This document shows positions 6,694-11,609 of a stretch of DNA of 11,609 bases, one piece after another; within the stretch, counting starts at the first letter, position 1, and every line of letters starts with the position of its first letter. Source of the DNA: Bdellovibrionales bacterium (GTDB taxonomy: Bacteria > Bdellovibrionota > Bacteriovoracia > Bacteriovoracales > Bacteriovoracaceae). Under the pieces are notes generated by a model. The model did not search any database. It saw nothing but the letters and a program-made list of their open reading frames with translations, and had not been told where the DNA came from. The translations under genes and the position numbers were made by a program. The stretch lies in contig DAOVTR010000015.1 in the NCBI GenBank assembly GCA_030633015.1, forward strand, positions 1 to 11,609, given 5' to 3'.

Positions 6694-7318
6694 TTAGCCC
6701 ATTTTCCATTGTTAAAATTTTATATTTTAATCTACCGACTTCTTTTGTCACTGAAAAAAGTCTGTCTGCTACGATCAATGAAATTGATTGCAATAACTTG
6801 GTTGCAACAATTGGGTATTCATTAATTAGTCCGTCAAGATCTGGCCGGAAAATACCTAATACTTCACATGAATTTTTAGCAATTACCGTTGCCGTTCTGA
6901 CGTTATTATCTTGCAAAAGTGCAAGCTCACCAAAATAATCTCTTCTTTCAAGGGACAGTACATGAGAAGAAGAATTATTCACACTTTCACCCAACTCTGT
7001 TGCATGATCATTGGATGATTCTACATCAACGTGGCCAGAGAAAATAAAATAAAATCCGACTCCTAATTCTCCCTGATTAAAAATAATCTCTCCATTATCA
7101 AATCTTCTGTGATGTAGATAGGTTGATAACTTTCTAAGTTCATTATCTGTAAAGTTTTTTAAAACAGGAATTCTTCTTAAAAATTTTGGAACAACATCTT
7201 TCCTAACAATTGCAAAAGGACTCGCTTGCCAAAAATATTTGATTATCCCAATATCTAGTTTTTCTGGTAATTCCTTTTTCGATTGATATTCTCCGCTTAC
7301 TTTTTTTTCATAACTCAT
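6680..7318 (-). CDS. Stand-alone cyclic nucleotide-binding (CAP_ED) protein
   Basis: 212 residues from ATG 7318, with GGGA about 8 bases upstream. Residues about 45-165 form one cyclic nucleotide-binding domain. PVLKNFTDNEL starts it, FNQGELGVGFYFIFSGHVDV (80-99) is the beta-barrel core, and the phosphate-binding cassette is F129-G130-E131-L-A-L with R141-T-A-T. The Glu and Arg that contact the ribose and cyclic phosphate in CRP, PKA and Epac are both present, so ligand binding is likely. The loop before the cassette is unusually long and Ser/Asn-rich (about 100-120). No helix-turn-helix, kinase or cyclase domain follows; only a short helical tail (about 166-212) remains. It is thus a regulator acting by protein contact rather than a transcription factor. 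The last codons overlap the start of the transporter gene, so the two are translationally coupled and may work together. Confidence 0.87.
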   Translation of the reverse strand: MSYEKKVSGEYQSKKELPEKLDIGIIKYFWQASPFAIVRKDVVPKFLRRIPVLKNFTDNELRKLSTYLHHRRFDNGEIIFNQGELGVGFYFIFSGHVDVESSNDHATELGESVNNSSSHVLSLERRDYFGELALLQDNNVRTATVIAKNSCEVLGIFRPDLDGLINEYPIVATKLLQSISLIVADRLFSVTKEVGRLKYKILTMENGLNENK

Positions 7319-7332
7319 AAAATAATCCCATT

Positions 7333-7995
7333 TTAATATAGTCCAATATCAAATTTTTTAATCCATCCTGTATATTCTTTTGGACTATGAATCAAAAAAT
7401 AATCGTTATCTAATTCCTTAACAACTATCTTTCTTCCAGCTTCTAAAACCTTGGTCTCTGGATACACCCCAGATGGTCCCTCTCTCAACGTTGTATCTTT
7501 AAGAACAATTGCAAACGTTTTTGATTCTAAATAAAGTTTAGATATTATAAAGGGCGTTGCTGAAATAATTAAAAGAAAAATCAATATGGAAAATCGTCTA
7601 ATTATTTTTAATTTATATAGAAACAGTATTAGCAAAACTAATGACAAGCTAACTGTTAAATATGATAAGCTCGATACTTCTAAAGATTTTTGAACAACCC
7701 CATCAAGAGGTGAATTATTACCCTCTTCTGTAAGATTTAGCTTTTCGAGAGAATATTTTAAATTATTAACACTACGAATATTAATAAATCCATCTTTTAA
7801 TGATTTCTCTAAATGAAATCGACCAACAGCGTAGTTTGCCTGTTTTAAATGCAATGTTCCCAAATTATAATGATAAATACCACTGTCGAACAGTCCTTTA
7901 TTTTTTAAAAACATATTGTATGTTTCGTCATATTTCTTGTCTAAATACGTTGACTCTAATGACTTTAAAAGTGAAACTGTGTTAGTATTCTCCAT
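7333..7995 (-). CDS. Membrane protein with N-terminal TPR-like region, two TM helices and C-terminal SH3 domain (BatE-like layout)
   Basis: 220 residues from ATG 7995, with AAGGA about 10 bases upstream. Residues 8-95 look like two or three degenerate TPR units (for example GIYHYNLGTLHLKQANYAVG at 39-58). Two membrane segments follow at about 111-130 and 135-153, separated by a short KLKIIRR turn. Residues about 161-220 form a bacterial SH3 (SH3b) domain: AIVLKDTTLREGPSG, a central VVKELDNDYFLI and a final TGWIKK. The order TPR, TM pair, SH3 resembles BatE-type proteins of the Bat (aerotolerance) clusters, but no batA-D gene or MoxR ATPase is visible here. SH3b domains commonly bind cell-wall peptides, so the SH3 part is probably periplasmic. 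It is the first gene of the minus-strand run, 14 bases before the cyclic-nucleotide-binding gene. Confidence 0.78.
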   Translation of the reverse strand: MENTNTVSLLKSLESTYLDKKYDETYNMFLKNKGLFDSGIYHYNLGTLHLKQANYAVGRFHLEKSLKDGFINIRSVNNLKYSLEKLNLTEEGNNSPLDGVVQKSLEVSSLSYLTVSLSLVLLILFLYKLKIIRRFSILIFLLIISATPFIISKLYLESKTFAIVLKDTTLREGPSGVYPETKVLEAGRKIVVKELDNDYFLIHSPKEYTGWIKKFDIGLY

Positions 7996-8077
7996 GGTAA
8001 ATATTATCCTTTAGTAAGTTTTTAAAATCAAGTAAAGGTCTTATTTATCAACTTTTTTTTAACAGGAAGATGAAGTT
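7996..8077. promoter_or_regulatory. Divergent intergenic region carrying the promoters of both transcription units
   Basis: These 82 bases separate two divergent genes, so promoters for the minus-strand envelope run and the plus-strand aminotransferase operon should lie here or just inside the genes. It contains TAAAAT (8023-8028, 5/6 to a -10) but no matching -35, a T9 tract, and AGGAAG (8064-8069) as the ribosome site of the plus-strand gene. No ArgR-like operator is visible. I could not assign a promoter with confidence. Confidence 0.5.
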
Positions 8078-9445
8078 ATGAGCATTGGAGTCAACAATAA
8101 CGCAATTGAATCCCAAATTAATGATTTATTCTCTTCAATTCTGATTGAGCAGCAAAAAATTGATCAAATTAAAACAGCTGATCCTGATAAAACAAATTTA
8201 ACAGAAACCATGTTAAAAGAATTTGAAAAGGTAAGAGGAAGAGGATTTTTTTACAATTATCTTTCATCTAACAGAGGACATGGCCCATTTACAGAACTTG
8301 TTGATGGTTCAGTAAAATATGATCTTATTAATAGCATTGGTGTAAATATTCTTGGGCACTCACACCCTCTTTATATTAAAGCGCACCTTGAAGCAGCGAC
8401 CTGCGATTCTATCATGTGTGGGAACCTTCTTCCTTATCAACAATCAATGGAAGCTACAAAAAAAATAATTGAAACGGTTTCCAACTCTAGACTAAAACAT
8501 TTTTGGTTTGCGGGCTCCGGAAGTTTTGCCAATGACACGGCCCTTAAAATACTTTGGCAAAAGAGTCAGCCAAAATATAAAATTATCGCCTTTGAAAAGG
8601 CTTTTGCAGGAAGATCAGTTGCCACTCAGGATATTACTTACAGCAAAGCATATAGAGACGGAATGCCGCAATCAATCAGTGTCGATCATGTTCCCCACTA
8701 TGATTATAAAAACCCCAAACAAGCAATCGATAAAACAATAGGTGCACTTGATCATTTAATTAAAAAAAATGGCAACGAGTATTGTGCGATAATGATGGAA
8801 ATTGTTCAGGGAGAAGCTGGATTTATTTACGGAACAAAAGAATATTACGAAGAAGTATTTAAGTGGGCACAAAAAAACAATTTATATATTTGGATTGATG
8901 AAGTACAAAGCTTTTCTAGAACAACAGAACTTTTCGCCTTTCAAATGTTTGAACTTGATAAATATGTTGATGTTGTAACCATAGGAAAAGCACTACAAAC
9001 ATGTGGAACTCTTTATACCGACGAGCTCAATCCAAAACCTGGACTTGTCGCTGGAACATTTAATGGCTCACTTGTTTCTTTAAACATGTCTAGTAAAATT
9101 TTGCGTTTTTTAACAGAAGGAAACTTCTATGGAGAAAATGGGAAAATTAAACAACTTGAAAAAACATTTATTAATAAATTAAAATTTTTAAAACAAAAAA
9201 ATTGTGCTGGAAAGATCGGATATATTGGAGGAGTTGGAACCATGATTTCTTTTGAAATAGGCGACTCATCAAAAGAATTAACCATTTCTTTTTTAAAACA
9301 ACTTTTTAACAATGGTATTATCGCCTTCTTTGCAGGAACAGATCCAACAAGAGTAAGACTTTTGTTACCACTTACACTATCAAATGACCATATTGATGAG
9401 ATTTTTCAAATTATAGAAAAAACAATTAATGACGTAGTTAATTAA
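8078..9445 (+). CDS. Class III PLP-dependent aminotransferase (ArgD/LysJ/LAT-like)
   Basis: 455 residues from ATG 8078, with AGGAAG 8 bases upstream. It is a fold-type I, class III transaminase: G146-S-G148 phosphate-binding loop, FAGRS at 176-180 (family FHGRT), E241 in EIVQGEAG, D274-E275-V-Q in IDEVQ, and TIGKALQ with the Schiff-base Lys at 304. GTFNGS (326-331) and R427 near the C terminus complete the set. All PLP-critical residues are present, so it should be active. Such enzymes move the terminal amino group of acylornithine, ornithine, lysine or GABA to 2-oxoglutarate. The N terminus is about 45 residues longer than typical ArgD, as in L-lysine 6-aminotransferases. Its place before an AstD-like gene and argC suggests a role as the acylornithine (or acyl-lysine) transaminase of a biosynthetic pathway. 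Lysine or arginine breakdown remains an alternative. Confidence 0.85.
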   Translation: MSIGVNNNAIESQINDLFSSILIEQQKIDQIKTADPDKTNLTETMLKEFEKVRGRGFFYNYLSSNRGHGPFTELVDGSVKYDLINSIGVNILGHSHPLYIKAHLEAATCDSIMCGNLLPYQQSMEATKKIIETVSNSRLKHFWFAGSGSFANDTALKILWQKSQPKYKIIAFEKAFAGRSVATQDITYSKAYRDGMPQSISVDHVPHYDYKNPKQAIDKTIGALDHLIKKNGNEYCAIMMEIVQGEAGFIYGTKEYYEEVFKWAQKNNLYIWIDEVQSFSRTTELFAFQMFELDKYVDVVTIGKALQTCGTLYTDELNPKPGLVAGTFNGSLVSLNMSSKILRFLTEGNFYGENGKIKQLEKTFINKLKFLKQKNCAGKIGYIGGVGTMISFEIGDSSKELTISFLKQLFNNGIIAFFAGTDPTRVRLLLPLTLSNDHIDEIFQIIEKTINDVVN

Positions 9446-9455
9446 AAGGTGCCAT

Positions 9456-10973
9456 ATGAAATTTAATATAAAAGGTAGCTATTTCAATGGGAAATATGTT
9501 TTACCCCCTACTTCTGGTCCGGGAAGTGTTGAAACAATTAATAACATGTTTTCCCCTGCTGATGAAAAAATAAAACTATGGGAATGCCCATTTGATTATC
9601 GTCATGTCGAACCAGTTTGCGAATCTGCATCTAAAGGATTTTTAGCTTGGTCTAAAACAACATTAAAAGAAAGACTTAATTATTTAAAAAAATATCATGA
9701 AATTATTTCTTCAAAAAAAGATGAGCTTTCAATTGCCCTAAGCTATGAAACAGGGCGGCCTCTTTGGGAAACCAAAAAAGAAGTGGCCATAACATACGAG
9801 CGAATTTTATTTGAAATTTCAAAGTTTAATGAAATTCAATTCAGCAGAAAGATACCATCAACAAATCAAAATATTTCCTTAAAAGTTAATTCAAGGTCAA
9901 TTGGTACAACATTAATTATTGGTCCAATAATTAACTCTTTTTATCTATCCAATGAATACTTAATAAGTTCTTTAATTGCTGGTAACAATATTATCCTCAA
10001 ACCTTCAAAATATACTTCTTATAGCAGCCAAATTATCATCGACGCTTTCAATCTTTGTAATTTTCCTAATGGTGTAATCAATTTAATTCAGGGAGATACC
10101 GAAATATCGAGAAGGATATTAAGAGAAAAAAGTATTAAAGTCATAAATTTTTGTGGCTGTAAAGATGATGGAAAAGATATTCTTGATATTACAAATCAAG
10201 ATTTAAATAAAATTGTTTCTCTTCAACTTCAGGGGAAAAACTTTAGTATTATTACTGAGGATATTGATATTGATAGTGTTATTTATCCTATTCTCTATTC
10301 TTCTTATTTATCTTCTGGCCAACGATATACCAACTCTTCAATCTGCCTGATTAACAAATCTATTCAAGAACAGTTTATTGATAAGTTTCACTCTATTGCA
10401 AAGAGAATTATTGTTGATCACCCTGAAGATTTTAAAAGCGAACCTTTTATGGGGAGTCTCATTAACAAGAAAAACTTAGACCAGTATCTTCTTTTTATTG
10501 GCATGGCAAAAAGAGAAGGGTTTGAAGAAATAATGCGAGGAAAATTTTTAGAAAAAAAACATGTTGGAAAATATGTCTCACCTTCTATTCATTATTCTAA
10601 AAACTATGATTTCAAAAGTCACTTTTTATCAAGTGAGATTTTAGGACCAAACTGTACCTTTATTAGCTATGATAATCTTGAAAATGCAGTCGAAATTATT
10701 AACCAATCTGAATTTGGACTCGTTTCATCTCTCTTTTCAAACGATATTGAAAAACAAAACTATTTTTCAAATAATATAGAAACTGGTCTTGTAAATATCA
10801 ATCTTCCGACAACTGAAATCTCTTATGAGCTACCCTACTTAGGCTTAAAAAATTCTGGAAACTTTCGACCTACGGGTAGCCAATCAACACGATCATCAAT
10901 GGTTACACAGTCACTACAACAGTGTGAGAATTGCAATCAAGATGATTTTAATAAAATAGGTCTTATGGATTAA
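9456..10973 (+). CDS. AstD-like aldehyde dehydrogenase homologue lacking catalytic residues (predicted pseudoenzyme)
   Basis: 505 residues from ATG 9456, with AAAAGGTG as ribosome site. The gene is 10 bases after the aminotransferase stop, so it is the same operon. Colinear with AstD (succinylglutamate semialdehyde dehydrogenase) over its length: SYETGRPLWETKKEV at 96-110, AGNNIILKPS at 175-184, SGQR at 287-290, SSEILGP at 392-398, and KNSGNFRP at 465-472. The key positions have changed. The nucleophile Cys of GQRC is Tyr291. The general-base Glu of LE(M/L)GG is Gln257. The oxyanion Asn of GPYNFP is Ile159 in a gap-free alignment of that loop. The NAD-site Glu of KPSE is Lys185, and TGS..TG reads CGCKDDG at 233-239. 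Hydride transfer is therefore very unlikely. The frame is clean and full length, so it appears maintained and not decaying. A CxxC pair (490, 493) lies in the tail. The role is unknown; semialdehyde binding or partner scaffolding is possible. Confidence 0.85.
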   Translation: MKFNIKGSYFNGKYVLPPTSGPGSVETINNMFSPADEKIKLWECPFDYRHVEPVCESASKGFLAWSKTTLKERLNYLKKYHEIISSKKDELSIALSYETGRPLWETKKEVAITYERILFEISKFNEIQFSRKIPSTNQNISLKVNSRSIGTTLIIGPIINSFYLSNEYLISSLIAGNNIILKPSKYTSYSSQIIIDAFNLCNFPNGVINLIQGDTEISRRILREKSIKVINFCGCKDDGKDILDITNQDLNKIVSLQLQGKNFSIITEDIDIDSVIYPILYSSYLSSGQRYTNSSICLINKSIQEQFIDKFHSIAKRIIVDHPEDFKSEPFMGSLINKKNLDQYLLFIGMAKREGFEEIMRGKFLEKKHVGKYVSPSIHYSKNYDFKSHFLSSEILGPNCTFISYDNLENAVEIINQSEFGLVSSLFSNDIEKQNYFSNNIETGLVNINLPTTEISYELPYLGLKNSGNFRPTGSQSTRSSMVTQSLQQCENCNQDDFNKIGLMD

Positions 10974-10990
10974 CTTAAGGAGAACTTATT

Positions 10991-11609
10991 ATGACGAAAA
11001 AAATTAATGTTGGAATTATGGGTGGCACAGGATATGCGGCAGCCGAACTAATTAAACGTTTAATTAACCATCCTCATGTAAAGCTCACGAAAATTTCAAG
11101 TATAGATCATGTTGGCGAAAATATTGGTAATGTACATAAAAACTTTGGGAATCGTGTTAAACATATATTTGAAGATATCTCAGCTACTGAACTGGCCCAA
11201 GGAAACGACTTAATATTTTTAACACTACCTCACAAAGTTTCCTACCTAAAGGTTCCGGAACTTTTAAATACAAATGTAAAAATAATTGATTTTTCTGGTG
11301 ATTATAGAATTGTTGATCATGAAATATACAACAGATATTATAAGACTGATCATACAAACCCACAAAACATAAAAAACTTTGTCTATGGACTACCTGAATT
11401 TAACAAGCAAAAAATTATCGAAGCACAATATGTTGCAAACCCTGGTTGCTTTCCCACTGCAACAGCACTGAGTGTCTTACCTCTTGCAAAAGCTGGCTTT
11501 TTATCAAATAAAATTCGAGTAATTGGCCCGACTGGCAGTAGTGGAAGTGGAGTACATCCCCAAGCTGGTACCCACCATCCTGTACGAGCAAGCAATATCA
11601 AAAGTTATA
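10991..11609 (+). CDS. argC: N-acetyl-gamma-glutamyl-phosphate reductase (ArgC/LysY family), N-terminal 206 codons
   Basis: ATG 10991 has a strong AAGGAG 8 bases upstream and follows the previous stop by 17 bases. The frame is open to the window end, which cuts it about 60% through a usual 340-residue protein. The N terminus is an NADP-binding Rossmann fold, GIMGGTGYAAAEL (8-20). LTLPHKVS (77-84) and DFSGDYRI (100-107) follow, and the catalytic nucleophile is Cys153 in NPGCFPTA. ArgC reduces an acyl-glutamyl phosphate to the semialdehyde that the class III transaminase then aminates, which matches the first gene of this operon. The visible end, PTGSSGSG followed by THHPVRASN (180-202), resembles the HHPxR form of LysY/ArgC enzymes more than the SGVSGAGR form of classical ArgC. 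The acyl carrier (acetyl, succinyl or a LysW-type protein) therefore cannot be settled here. Confidence 0.93.
   Translation, partial: MTKKINVGIMGGTGYAAAELIKRLINHPHVKLTKISSIDHVGENIGNVHKNFGNRVKHIFEDISATELAQGNDLIFLTLPHKVSYLKVPELLNTNVKIIDFSGDYRIVDHEIYNRYYKTDHTNPQNIKNFVYGLPEFNKQKIIEAQYVANPGCFPTATALSVLPLAKAGFLSNKIRVIGPTGSSGSGVHPQAGTHHPVRASNIKSY

Noticed and set aside
6672..6938. Plus-strand open frame opposite the cyclic-nucleotide-binding gene
   Set aside because: It lies wholly antisense to coding sequence with clear domain motifs and has no recognisable protein features.
8008..8038. Inverted repeat CCTTTA...TAAAGG in the divergent intergenic region as an operator
   Set aside because: It is only 6 bp with a 19-base spacer, and one arm is the ribosome site of the minus-strand gene, so it is easily explained by chance.
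11383..11601. Minus-strand open frame opposite argC
   Set aside because: It is antisense to the conserved NPGCFPTA catalytic region of argC and is a shadow frame.
1..11609. Mobile element, CRISPR array, tRNA or prophage signature
   Set aside because: I saw no transposase or integrase, no regularly spaced repeats, no tRNA-like cloverleaf and no flanking direct repeats. All gaps are under 220 bases.

Overview
The window is AT-rich DNA (roughly two thirds A+T by eye), densely packed and entirely bacterial. A flagellar tail (flgK end, flgL), csrA next to fliW, a BamD-type outer-membrane lipoprotein and several lipoprotein or TPR genes point to a motile Gram-negative bacterium. The combination and the low GC would fit a Bdellovibrionota-type organism (Bacteriovorax/Halobacteriovorax-like), but this taxonomic call is inference. 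I see no mobile element, CRISPR array, tRNA or rRNA.

Region 1 (1-4042), motility. It holds the last 39 codons of flgK, then flgL, then (opposite strand) a ClsC-like phospholipase D-superfamily lipoprotein, then csrA and fliW. FlgK and FlgL form the hook-filament junction. CsrA and FliW are the RNA-binding repressor and its protein antagonist, which in other bacteria tune flagellin translation. The csrA start is set at 3152, not at the longest open frame.

Region 2 (4067-7995), a minus-strand run read from 7995 down to 4067. In order it encodes a TPR/two-TM/SH3 membrane protein, a stand-alone cyclic-nucleotide-binding protein, an AI-2E-family permease, bamD and a soluble TPR protein. Genes are 9-62 bases apart or overlap. 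The permease gene carries one in-frame TAG (6180-6178) in the middle of an otherwise continuous, family-like reading frame.

Region 3 (8078-11609), a plus-strand operon encoding a class III aminotransferase, an AstD-like aldehyde dehydrogenase homologue, and the start of argC, cut by the window end. ArgC makes an acylamino semialdehyde and class III transaminases aminate it, so this looks like an arginine- or lysine-type biosynthetic operon. The middle protein is the most striking item. It keeps the full length and fold signatures of the ALDH family, but the catalytic Cys, the general-base Glu and the oxyanion Asn positions are Tyr, Gln and Ile, and the NAD-binding signatures are eroded. It reads as an intact pseudoenzyme sitting between the two enzymes that would share its substrate.
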